A stretch of 64,000 nucleotides of DNA from Geminicoccaceae bacterium (GTDB lineage: Bacteria > Pseudomonadota > Alphaproteobacteria > Geminicoccales > Geminicoccaceae), in assembly GCA_028285265.1 (NCBI GenBank), contig JANQPX010000018.1:248001-312000 (forward strand), given 5' to 3'. The stretch's first letter is position 1. Every line of letters starts with the position of its first letter. Of this stretch, positions 26,918 to 35,120 are shown piece after piece. Below the pieces are notes generated by a model. The model had not been told where the DNA came from. It saw only the letters and a program-made list of their open reading frames with translations, and searched no databases. A program made the position numbers and the translations under genes.

Positions 26918-27958
26918 ATGGCGAACGGTGATGCGAACATCGCCATCGACACCGGCAACATGCCAAAGCAGCAAGATAGGTTGCGCGCACCGTTTCGTTT
27001 TCTGCTGAGTAATGAATTCGGGCTGATCATCCTGATCATCCTGTTCACGATCATCTTCTCGACGCTGTCTCCGGCATTTTTGTCGAAATTCAGCTTGTTT
27101 GCGTTGGGCCGGAATGCGGCCGTCAACATCATGATCGGCTTCTCCATGATGATCGTGATCATCACAGGAGGGCTGAACCTGTCGGTCGGTGCTATCGGCG
27201 TCACCTCGGCAATGTTTGGCGGTTGGCTGATGCAGGCCCTTGGTCTGCCCTGGATTCTTGGTCTGATTGGTGGTCTGGCGATGGGTGCAGCTCTAGGGGC
27301 GATTAATGGCGTGATCATCGTACGCTCCGGCCTCCATAGCTTTATCATCACGCTTGCAACGATGAGCATCTTTTTCGGTGTCATGATTTTTCTGACCCAG
27401 GCCGAGTCGTATCGGGACATCTCCCCGGCCTTTGCCGGCTTCGGACGGATGAAGATCTTTGGCGTGCTCTCGCCGCTTCTCATCACGGCCTTTGTTGTCG
27501 GGATCGCGCTTTCGGCGTTGTTTCGGTTCACGGCGATCGGGCGAGAAATGCTGGCGGCCGGCGCCAATCCACGCGCGGCTGAACTCTCGGGCATCCGTGT
27601 CCAACGCATGATCAGCTATTGCCATGTGCTCTCGGGCGTGCTTGCGGCTATGGCTGGATTGATGCTCGTGGCACGGACCGGTGCAGCGATCCCATCAATG
27701 GCAGGTCAACTCGGTCAAGACTGGCTATTGCCTGCCTTTCTTGGTCCTGTGCTCGGTGGAACCCTTCTGACGGGCGGGCGCGTGTCGGTGCTTGGCACCC
27801 TCTTGGGGGCCTTTTTGGTGACAATGCTGACAGCGGGATTGCTCTTGATGCAGGTTGGCGCCTTTTGGATCCAAACGTATCTTGGCCTGCTTCTCCTCGC
27901 GGCTGTTCTCCTCGACCTACTTCGACGATCCTACCTTGCGCAGAGAAAGCTGGTCTGA
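26918..27958 (+). CDS. Sugar ABC transporter permease (RbsC-like, CUT2), first of a pair
   Basis: A 346-residue permease of the BPD_transp_2 family. It has about nine membrane segments and the characteristic IITGGLNLSVGAIGV and GANPRAAELSGI motifs. Its stop (TGA) overlaps the start of a second, different permease at 27958 (TGATG). Most CUT2 systems use one permease gene as a homodimer. A tandem pair implies a heterodimeric pore, as in AI-2-type LsrCD transporters. Confidence 0.93.
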   Translation: MANGDANIAIDTGNMPKQQDRLRAPFRFLLSNEFGLIILIILFTIIFSTLSPAFLSKFSLFALGRNAAVNIMIGFSMMIVIITGGLNLSVGAIGVTSAMFGGWLMQALGLPWILGLIGGLAMGAALGAINGVIIVRSGLHSFIITLATMSIFFGVMIFLTQAESYRDISPAFAGFGRMKIFGVLSPLLITAFVVGIALSALFRFTAIGREMLAAGANPRAAELSGIRVQRMISYCHVLSGVLAAMAGLMLVARTGAAIPSMAGQLGQDWLLPAFLGPVLGGTLLTGGRVSVLGTLLGAFLVTMLTAGLLLMQVGAFWIQTYLGLLLLAAVLLDLLRRSYLAQRKLV

Positions 27959-28923
27959 TGCAGAAGGCCTGGCAATCAGACTGGTTTGGACCCTTCGCGA
28001 TTACGCTTGCAGCGATCGTGATCGTCGGGGTGCTGAACCCGTCATTCCTATCGCCGTTCAACATTCAGATTTTGCTGCTTGCCATCTCGGTGAATGCGAT
28101 GATCGCCTTCTCGCAGATGATCATCATTGCGATCGGGCAGATGAACCTATCGGTCGGCGCCATCGGCGGGTTAGCGGCGATTTCCTTCGCCGGCATGATG
28201 GAGGTTTGGGGGCTCCCCTGGCCGATTGCTGCTGTCCTCGCTCTCATGATCGGCCTTTTTGCCGGCATCGCTAATGGCGCCTTCGTTGCCTTCACCGGCA
28301 TCTCGGCTTTTGTGGTGACCTTAGCAAGCCTCTCCGTCTTTAAGGGTATCAATCTTGGGATTACTGAGGCGCAGCCCTTCTATCAAATTCCAGATTCCGT
28401 GAAGGCCATCGGCAACGAAACCTTTCTTCATCCACTGCCCTGGTTGGTGATTCCTGCGGTCTTGGTGGCCGTATCGTTATGGTATCTCTTGTTTCGCCTC
28501 CCTTTGGGCCGGAGCATTCTCGCTGTTGGCGGTAATAGCCATGCCGCGGAATTGTCGGGCATCTCCGTCCCAGGCGTCGTGATCGTGGCGCATGCGATTT
28601 CAGGCTTACTCGCAGCCCTTGCCGGCATCATGCTGGTCGGACGCTTGCAACTCGGTCAACCCACCATCGGTGACGACTGGCTGATCCTTAGCTTTGCGGC
28701 CCCAGTGATTGGCGGCGCAATTTTGACAGGCGGCAAGGTCAGCGTCGCTGGCACCTTTCTTGGCGTTGCTATTGTCGCGATCATCACGCAAGTGCTCGTC
28801 CTCTTCAGCATCGATCCTTTTCTGGTCCAAGTGGTTTTGGGCGGGCTTATTCTTTGGGCCGTGGGTGTAAACCGGCTCCGTGAAGTGAGGGCGGAGCGGC
28901 AAAGCTCGGCAGCAGGCGCATGA
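27958..28923 (+). CDS. Sugar ABC transporter permease (RbsC-like, CUT2), second of a pair
   Basis: A 321-residue permease paralogous to the preceding gene product, with AIGQMNLSVGAIGGLAA and GGNSHAAELSGI in the matching positions. ATG 27958 overlaps the upstream stop by one base, and the 3' end overlaps the ATPase gene by ATGA, so the three genes look translationally coupled. The open frame extends back inside the first permease gene, but that part is a shadow. Confidence 0.93.
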   Translation: MQKAWQSDWFGPFAITLAAIVIVGVLNPSFLSPFNIQILLLAISVNAMIAFSQMIIIAIGQMNLSVGAIGGLAAISFAGMMEVWGLPWPIAAVLALMIGLFAGIANGAFVAFTGISAFVVTLASLSVFKGINLGITEAQPFYQIPDSVKAIGNETFLHPLPWLVIPAVLVAVSLWYLLFRLPLGRSILAVGGNSHAAELSGISVPGVVIVAHAISGLLAALAGIMLVGRLQLGQPTIGDDWLILSFAAPVIGGAILTGGKVSVAGTFLGVAIVAIITQVLVLFSIDPFLVQVVLGGLILWAVGVNRLREVRAERQSSAAGA

Positions 28924-30461
28924 CCGAGCTCGCCTTCACAGCACAGAACATGACCAAAACTTTCCCCGGCGTCACCGCCTTGAGTGATGTGGCGCTAACC
29001 TTGGAGCAAGGATCGATCCATGCCCTGCTGGGAGAGAATGGTGCGGGTAAATCGACACTGATTAAGGTGATGACCGGGGTGTACCGTCCAGACAGTGGGG
29101 AGATGCGTCTCGGTGGAAATCCGTTTGCTCCACACAACACGCGGGATGCCATTGCTCAAGGCATTGGTGTGGTTCACCAAGAACGAAATCTAATCCCGCG
29201 TTTTTCCATCGCCGAGAACATCTTTCTTGAAAAGCTGAGTCCTCATCCCTTAAGCCGTATTGACTATCCCGTGCTTTACCAGGATGCGCGCCAATGGCTT
29301 GAGATGCTGGAGATCGACGCTGATCCGGCAACGCCCGTCGACCAGCTCAGCGTCGCCAAGATGCAACTTGTCGAGATCGCCAAGGCGCTATCGCTTAACT
29401 CTAGAATCCTACTACTAGACGAACCCACAGCCTCGCTGACACCGCATGAAACCGACACGCTTTTCGGCATCCTTCGCCGTCTTCGTGACGAGGGCGTCAG
29501 CCTGATCTTCGTTAGCCATAAGCTCGAAGAGGTTCAGGAAATCTGCGATCAGGTGACGGTGTTACGAGATGGTGTCAACGCCTGTCAGAGCCGTCCACTG
29601 GACGGGCTGGACCGCCAAAGCATTGTGCGCTTGATGATTGGGCGAAGCGAGCAGATTCCCGACTGGTCCGACCGCGATCGAACGGGCAATAGGCTCGCGT
29701 TGGAGTTAGAAGATATTACCACCGAGCTCGGCCATATGAAGGTCAGTTTCAAGGTCCATGAGGGTGAAATTGTTGGCCTCTACGGACTTGTTGGGGCTGG
29801 GCGCAGCGAGTTAGCAAAAGCCCTGCTTGGAAAATACAAGATCACGCGCGGTGTCGTTAAACTGGGCGGCGAGCCTGTCCAGATCCAGGGCGTTGCTGAT
29901 GCTGTCGGCCGTCACGGGATCGGTTATGTCAGCGAGGATAGGAAGAGCGAAGGCTTGATCCTGATTCACTCCGTTCTGGAAAATGTCGGCATGACGGTCT
30001 GGCGACGGTTGGCAAGCTGGTTCGGTCTTTTAGGTCGCGGGCAAGTTCGTCTCCGCACTGAGCCTTTCATCAAGAAGCTGGATGTCAGAACACCGTCATT
30101 GGAACAATATGTCGGCAATCTTTCCGGTGGGAATCAACAGAAAGTAAGCGTTGCCAAGTGGCTTGCCGCCGAGGTCAAAATCCTCATTGTCGACGAACCC
30201 TCGGTGGGCATCGACATCAAGACCAAGGCCTACTTGCATCAGCTCATTCGCGAACTGTCTGATAGCGGAACGGCGCTCATTCTGATCACCAGCGACATGC
30301 CCGAAATGATTGCCCTTGCCGATCGTATCGTCGTCATGAACGACTATCAGCTGATGGGCGAAATCACCAACACACGTGTCTATAAAGATATGAGCGAGCG
30401 CATCATGGATCTGATCCAACGGGACGCGTTGTCAGTGCCAAGTGTTGAGCCCGTCGAGTGA
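28920..30461 (+). CDS. Sugar ABC transporter ATP-binding protein, tandem domain (RbsA-like)
   Basis: A 513-residue protein with two nucleotide-binding domains. Domain 1 has a canonical Walker A, GENGAGKST, and LSVAKMQ in place of the LSGGQ signature, then LLLDEPTASL. Domain 2 has the degenerate GLVGAGRSE P-loop, LSGGNQQK and ILIVDEPSVGIDI. This one-active-plus-one-degenerate pattern is standard for CUT2 ATPases. It follows the two permeases by ATGA overlap and is the motor of this importer. Confidence 0.95.
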   Translation: MTELAFTAQNMTKTFPGVTALSDVALTLEQGSIHALLGENGAGKSTLIKVMTGVYRPDSGEMRLGGNPFAPHNTRDAIAQGIGVVHQERNLIPRFSIAENIFLEKLSPHPLSRIDYPVLYQDARQWLEMLEIDADPATPVDQLSVAKMQLVEIAKALSLNSRILLLDEPTASLTPHETDTLFGILRRLRDEGVSLIFVSHKLEEVQEICDQVTVLRDGVNACQSRPLDGLDRQSIVRLMIGRSEQIPDWSDRDRTGNRLALELEDITTELGHMKVSFKVHEGEIVGLYGLVGAGRSELAKALLGKYKITRGVVKLGGEPVQIQGVADAVGRHGIGYVSEDRKSEGLILIHSVLENVGMTVWRRLASWFGLLGRGQVRLRTEPFIKKLDVRTPSLEQYVGNLSGGNQQKVSVAKWLAAEVKILIVDEPSVGIDIKTKAYLHQLIRELSDSGTALILITSDMPEMIALADRIVVMNDYQLMGEITNTRVYKDMSERIMDLIQRDALSVPSVEPVE

Positions 30462-30501
30462 TGCCTTCGGCGCAACCCGAATGGATCAGGGAGGCTTGTC
30501 A

Positions 30502-31494
30502 GTGCCGTTGATGATGAGAGGTACATCAAGACAACTTCCGCGGCTGGGCTTCGGCGGCGCACCGATCGGCGGCCTCTTAAGTGACGTCGACGCAGAGTCA
30601 GCGATGGGAGCGCTCAAGACGGCTCTTGAACGCGGTGTGCGCTATGTTGACACTGCGCCATTCTATGGCTTCGGTATGTCAGAGCGGCGAATTGGCAATG
30701 CACTGCGCGGACGCGATGATGTCATTCTATCCACCAAGGTCGGCCGTCTGCTGAAGCCCGGTCTTCCAGACGATCCAGCGTCAATGGGCTGGCCTACTCC
30801 CTTGCCGTTCCATCCCGTTTACGATTACAGCTACGATGGCGTTATGCGTTCCTACGAGGACAGTCTTCAGCGGCTTGGTCTTGATCGAATCGACATCCTT
30901 TACCTCCACGATATCGGTGCGTTTACGCACACAGATCCGGAGGAGGAAGCAAGGCATTTTGAAGAAGCTATGACCGGAGGTTATCGAGCGCTCGAAGCAC
31001 TCAGAACCGCCGGCGATATTGCAGGCTTTGGCATTGGTGTGAATGAAACCGAGGTCTCCATGCGCGCACTTGAGCGAGGAGATTGGGACGTCTTTCTTCT
31101 CGCCGGCCGCTACACCCTTCTTGAACAAACCGCGCTCGATCCGTTGCTCACGCGCTGCATCACACAAGGGGTCAGTGTGGTCATCGGCGGCCCATTCAAC
31201 TCCGGGGTCCTTGTCGGCGGCAAGACCTGGAACTACGCCGATGCGCCGATCGATATTGCGAATCGTGTCGCCGGCATCAAGCGTGTCTGTGACGCGCATG
31301 ACGTTGCTATGCCGGCCGCGGCCTTGCAATTCCCGCTCGCTCATCCCGTCGTTGCCAGCGTCATTCCAGGAACGCGCTCTGAGCAGGAACAGCGCGAACT
31401 TCTCTCATGGTGGACATCAGAAATTCCGGCCGCACTCTGGGACGATCTGAAGTTTGAAGAACTCTTGGATCCGTCAGCGCCAACACCACGTTAG
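30502..31494 (+). CDS. Aldo/keto reductase (D-threo-aldose / L-fucose 1-dehydrogenase-like)
   Basis: A 330-residue AKR barrel. The tetrad is visible as Asp50 and Tyr55 (VDTAPFYGFG), Lys79 (STKVG) and the His in YLHDIG. The sequence style (LGFGGAPIGGL) is that of D-threo-aldose 1-dehydrogenases, L-fucose dehydrogenases and pyridoxal dehydrogenases, which oxidise the anomeric carbon to a lactone. I chose GTG 30502, which has GGGAGG 7 bases upstream; ATG 30511 and 30481 are alternatives. It follows the CUT2 transporter and is near a lactonase-like amidohydrolase (32913), which suggests aldose oxidation. Confidence 0.9.
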   Translation: MPLMMRGTSRQLPRLGFGGAPIGGLLSDVDAESAMGALKTALERGVRYVDTAPFYGFGMSERRIGNALRGRDDVILSTKVGRLLKPGLPDDPASMGWPTPLPFHPVYDYSYDGVMRSYEDSLQRLGLDRIDILYLHDIGAFTHTDPEEEARHFEEAMTGGYRALEALRTAGDIAGFGIGVNETEVSMRALERGDWDVFLLAGRYTLLEQTALDPLLTRCITQGVSVVIGGPFNSGVLVGGKTWNYADAPIDIANRVAGIKRVCDAHDVAMPAAALQFPLAHPVVASVIPGTRSEQEQRELLSWWTSEIPAALWDDLKFEELLDPSAPTPR

Positions 31495-31660
31495 GCCAGG
31501 TTTAGTTTTGACAACAGAGGTCTTGCGCTCCTGTCGGATCAGAGGTCCCTAGGACAAGGTGCTTATCAAAAGGCAACCGTACCGACGATTGTCATGGTTT
31601 CGGTTGAAGGCCGAGCGAATTTCAAGAATGACGCTGCGCAAGTTCTCCGATTGCAGCTTT

Positions 31661-32746
31661 CTATCGCAGCTCCGGCACAGGCATGCCCCCACTCCTGCTC
31701 GACTGCCAGCAGGCTTCGACCAGAGCCATGGTCCGGGCCGCGTCCTCGACGGCAGTGTGCAGAAGCGGATCCTCACCGGCTGCAAATCGCTGGAGGTTCG
31801 CCATGACGCCGATAAACGCATCGGGAAACCACCTGCCGCTCATCGGCACCGGGACCCAGTCTGTTCCCTTGGTCTTGATGTGAACTTCTTCGGGTTCACC
31901 TTCGGGGTAGTTTAGGAGTAAGCCGAGTTTGACATAGGCTGCTCCGTTCTGACCATCGATGCGCACGCCGGCTTCCTGATACGGACCATCGTGTTTCCAG
32001 GTATGATTGAGGGAGAGGCAACAGCGCGTCGTATCACCATAGTTGAGGATCGTGCTGGTTCGTGCATCGGCGAGATTGGGATGATCCGGATGTTTGACTG
32101 AATGGCTATAGACTCCGCACGGGTCGCCAAGCACGGATCGGATCCAATCCAAATAGTGGATTGAGTGCATGATCACCTCGACTGCCTCCAGATCAGCCAT
32201 GAACGGCCAAAGTTCCCAGGGTTGGCGGAGTGTGAGATGGATCGACAGATCGGTGATGTCGCCGATCAATCCTTGATCGATCGCATCGCGGAACGCCAGC
32301 ATCATGGGCGAGAATCGTAGCTGGAAATTGACGGCAGCGGTCAAACGACGAGCATGGCATAGCCGGACGATCTCACAGGCGTTTTGAAAATTGCGCCCCA
32401 ACGGTTTCTGGATAAGGACAACCGCACCTTCAGGCAGTGCCGAAAGGACTTCCAGAACCGCTTCCGGCGGCAGCGCAAGGTCGAACACCACGTCCGTTTC
32501 GGCAACCGTCTCGGCAAGGCTTGAATAGATGCGCTTGATTCCAAAGTCGCTCGCAAGACACCTTGCCCGGTCTTGATCGATATCGAAAACACCAGCGACT
32601 GGCAGGCCGGACTTCTTATAGGCGGGTAAATGCGCGTCGCGAACAATGCCGCCACAACCAATGACGACAATGGGCTGAGGGGTCGACGGCATGGGCCAAG
32701 TTTGCCGGAGCTGTTTGATTGGCTCGATGTCGTCGCCCTGAATCAC
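31661..32746 (-). CDS. Gfo/Idh/MocA family oxidoreductase
   Basis: Up to 361 residues. An N-terminal Rossmann fold (VVIGCGGIVRDAHLPAY) is followed by IQKPLGRNF, where most relatives have EKP, and a C-terminal GFO_IDH_MocA_C domain. It is a likely NAD(P)-dependent sugar or inositol dehydrogenase in the cytoplasm. The start is uncertain: GTG 32746 gives the full length, while ATG 32692 begins directly before the Rossmann strand. It is convergent with the aldo/keto reductase gene (166 bases, no clear terminator) and divergent from the amidohydrolase gene at 32913. Confidence 0.9.
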   Translation of the reverse strand: MIQGDDIEPIKQLRQTWPMPSTPQPIVVIGCGGIVRDAHLPAYKKSGLPVAGVFDIDQDRARCLASDFGIKRIYSSLAETVAETDVVFDLALPPEAVLEVLSALPEGAVVLIQKPLGRNFQNACEIVRLCHARRLTAAVNFQLRFSPMMLAFRDAIDQGLIGDITDLSIHLTLRQPWELWPFMADLEAVEVIMHSIHYLDWIRSVLGDPCGVYSHSVKHPDHPNLADARTSTILNYGDTTRCCLSLNHTWKHDGPYQEAGVRIDGQNGAAYVKLGLLLNYPEGEPEEVHIKTKGTDWVPVPMSGRWFPDAFIGVMANLQRFAAGEDPLLHTAVEDAARTMALVEACWQSSRSGGMPVPELR

Positions 32747-32912
32747 GCTCCGTCCCCGCCGACAGGTACCATCACCATGTCGGCTTCTGTAGTCTCTGTT
32801 GCCATGCTGTGTTCCCAGCTATTTGTATCTAAGCCTAACACAATTATGATGCCTTGAATGAGATGAACTTGCCGGTAGGACAGGCAGGTCGATAGGAGGC
32901 AGCGGCATCGTC

Positions 32913-33767
32913 ATGGACATTTTGGATACGCATCAACATCTCATCTATCCCGACCGTTTTGGCTATCCATGGACCGACGAGATTGAGGCGCTCGCGGGCC
33001 GTCGCTTTCATTATGAAGACTATCGCGAATTGGCCGCTGGTACCGGCATTACGAACACATTGTTCATGGAGGCAGATGCCGAAGATTGGCAGGCCGAGAC
33101 CGATGAGGTGTTGGCCATGGTCGACAATCCGGCGACGATCATTTCTGGCGTCATCGCCAATTGCCGCCCCGAAGATCCGGGCTTCGATGCCTGGCTCGAC
33201 ACCATCGCAAATCGACCCGTCGTCGGATTGCGTCGCATTCTGCATGTCATGCCAGATGAACTCTCCCAGGATGAAGCGTTCAGAGCCAATTTACGTAAGC
33301 TCTCCGGTCGAGGACTCACTTTTGATCTTTGCTTTCTTGGCCGGCAATTAGGCATCGCTGCTGAGCTCGCCAGAAGCTGTGAAAACGTGCAGTTCGTCCT
33401 TGATCATTGCGGTGTCCCGGACATCGCCTCCGGGTCCCTGGACCCCTGGCGCGATCAGATTCGGGCGCTCGCGGCCATGCCAAACGTCGCATGCAAGATT
33501 TCCGGCGTAACCGCCTACGCAAAGCCGGGCGACGGAACGATCAATGTCGTGCGACCTTGGGTCGAGCACTGCATTGAGTGCTTTGGCTGGGACAGGGTCA
33601 TTTGGGGCAGTGACTGGCCTGTTTGCAACATCAATGCCGGGCTTGTCGAATGGGTCGCAATTTCCCGCGACATCGTCTCGGGCGAGGATCCTTCGAACCA
33701 AGCCAAGCTTTTCCGTAACAATGCCATCGACATATACGGTCTCGGAGGAAGAGGCCTTCTCACCTAA
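32913..33767 (+). CDS. Amidohydrolase family protein (L-fuconolactonase-like)
   Basis: A 284-residue amidohydrolase_2 barrel. The metal motif is His7-x-His9 (THQH), with VLDHCG and WGSDWPV supplying later His and Asp ligands. Sugar lactonases such as L-fuconolactone hydrolase share this pattern. With the aldose-1-dehydrogenase-like AKR nearby it would open the lactone to the aldonic acid. RBS TAGGAGG lies at 32895-32901, before ATG 32913. The 166-base divergent gap upstream probably carries both promoters. Confidence 0.9.
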   Translation: MDILDTHQHLIYPDRFGYPWTDEIEALAGRRFHYEDYRELAAGTGITNTLFMEADAEDWQAETDEVLAMVDNPATIISGVIANCRPEDPGFDAWLDTIANRPVVGLRRILHVMPDELSQDEAFRANLRKLSGRGLTFDLCFLGRQLGIAAELARSCENVQFVLDHCGVPDIASGSLDPWRDQIRALAAMPNVACKISGVTAYAKPGDGTINVVRPWVEHCIECFGWDRVIWGSDWPVCNINAGLVEWVAISRDIVSGEDPSNQAKLFRNNAIDIYGLGGRGLLT

Positions 33768-33897
33768 CGTCGGAATAAGGCAAAAGTCGCCTTGGCCCGC
33801 AAGCTTGCCGTCATCCTGCATCGAATGCTGGACGAATTCGCCGTTTTGGAACCCGCTTCGCTGCTGAGCCAAGAGCGTTGGGATCGACGTGCATGAT

Positions 33898-34653
33898 TTA
33901 GACCCTCGGTAGATCGTAACCAAACGATCTGGCCGCGTTTGCGATGATCGGTGCTACTGCAGCAACATCGTCACTCGACAAGTTCTCGTGCCATCGGCCA
34001 ACGCGTACTGAATGATCGGGCCTGGAGTAGGCTCTCGATGTTTGCGCCTCGACGAAGTCATGATTGTTTGTATTCTGCACGCGCCTTGCCCAAGCTTTGA
34101 GACGGCTGGCTTGAGTATCGGGGTTGATGCCGAGTGCATGGCAAACTGTTGAAGCAAACTCGCGCGGATTGTGTATCAAGTCCTCAAATCGCATGACGAT
34201 GGCCAGTTGCTGAACCCTTCCAAATCCGACGGAGTTCAGGAATGTCCAGTGATAGGCGCATTGCTCGATGATTGGCCGGTCAAGCCATGATCGCCAATCT
34301 GGCGGCCTCGGATGATGTCCCCAATTGTTTGCGATGCCCACACGAAGTGAACTAATAGCATCGAGCGGATGGCGTACGATCCAAAAGTACTTCATGTTCG
34401 GGGCTTTGCTTTGCAGAACGTTCAAAGGAAACGAAAGTCCCGGATCCGCAGGATATGGAGCGCTCTCTTTTGGCACTTTGAAAGCAACAGGCCGCACGAA
34501 ATCAGTGGTTGCTACAGCATCGAATGGTGGCTCGCTCATATAGGTGTAGTCGCCCACATACTCGAATAACTCTCCGAAGATTGACGTACCACTCCGACCG
34601 CACCCCAGAATCATCACGGGTGGATGGCTGCCATCGGGATCGAAAGCTACCAT
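33898..34653 (-). CDS. Sulfotransferase family protein
   Basis: A 251-residue PAPS-dependent sulfotransferase fold. The 5'-phosphosulfate loop is GCGRSGTS (17-24) and the 3'-phosphate region is FWIVRHPLDAISSLR (about 90-104). It transfers sulfate to a carbohydrate, lipid or peptide, or belongs to the broad sulfotransferase_3-like group of unknown target. It stands alone, with no transporter or polysaccharide genes nearby and visibly more AT-rich flanks than the neighbouring operons, so it may have been gained by transfer. The frame ends at 33898, convergent with the amidohydrolase gene. Confidence 0.88.
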   Translation of the reverse strand: MVAFDPDGSHPPVMILGCGRSGTSIFGELFEYVGDYTYMSEPPFDAVATTDFVRPVAFKVPKESAPYPADPGLSFPLNVLQSKAPNMKYFWIVRHPLDAISSLRVGIANNWGHHPRPPDWRSWLDRPIIEQCAYHWTFLNSVGFGRVQQLAIVMRFEDLIHNPREFASTVCHALGINPDTQASRLKAWARRVQNTNNHDFVEAQTSRAYSRPDHSVRVGRWHENLSSDDVAAVAPIIANAARSFGYDLPRV

Positions 34654-35120
34654 CGAATTGAAAATCCTCCGATCGTTACGCCTGCTCTCGCGATCACAAA
34701 CGACGATATTGCTCTATAACTGAAATCGTCAAAACGACGTGACATCGTGAATAATTGTATCAGCGCATTCTTTTTCAAACCATGTTCCTCAGGTGATCTC
34801 GGCAAAAAGGCTTAGGGTTTTCTCTCGGACAAACCTTCTTGAACAATGGCGTCACATCCAATACCGGCGGTATATCCCTAACATCAAATCCCCACAACGC
34901 GACGAGGCCCGAAGGCTCAGCACCGCTGGCGCATCCGAAAGAGAGGCTGATGGCATCGTCGACGTCGCGATCACCAAACTCGTGCCTTGGATCGACGTCG
35001 TATCGATCCTGACAAGATGTTGAATGCGATCGGATCGGTCCTGAAGGCAGGCTGTTTGCCAAGCTGTACGCCTTGATCCTCAATCCAAGCATTCAGTCGA
35101 GGCTGCTTGAAGACACCGGA
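34654..35120. other. Gene-poor stretch between sulfotransferase and MscS-type channel genes
   Basis: 467 bases with no convincing gene. The part next to the sulfotransferase (34654-34790) is AT-rich and probably holds its promoter. A minus-strand frame at 34775-35092 (105 codons) contains FDVRDIPPVLDVTPLFKK, faintly like the GxDxxDGTPVLDIKPY stretch of TrmO/TsaA tRNA methyltransferases, but nothing else supports it. It could be a decayed remnant or chance. Confidence 0.3.

Noticed and set aside
27619..27957. Extended N-terminus of the second CUT2 permease
   Set aside because: It lies within the first permease gene; ATG 27958 with stop-start overlap is the natural start.
31495..31660. Search for a terminator between the convergent aldo/keto reductase and Gfo/Idh/MocA genes
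   Set aside because: No GC-rich stem with a T-run could be found in the 166 bases.
33768..33897. Fragment resembling translated flanks of insertion elements (minus-strand QNGEFVQHSMQDDGKLAGQGD)
   Set aside because: Only a vague phrase-level resemblance in 130 bases; no terminal repeats, target duplication or transposase motif seen.
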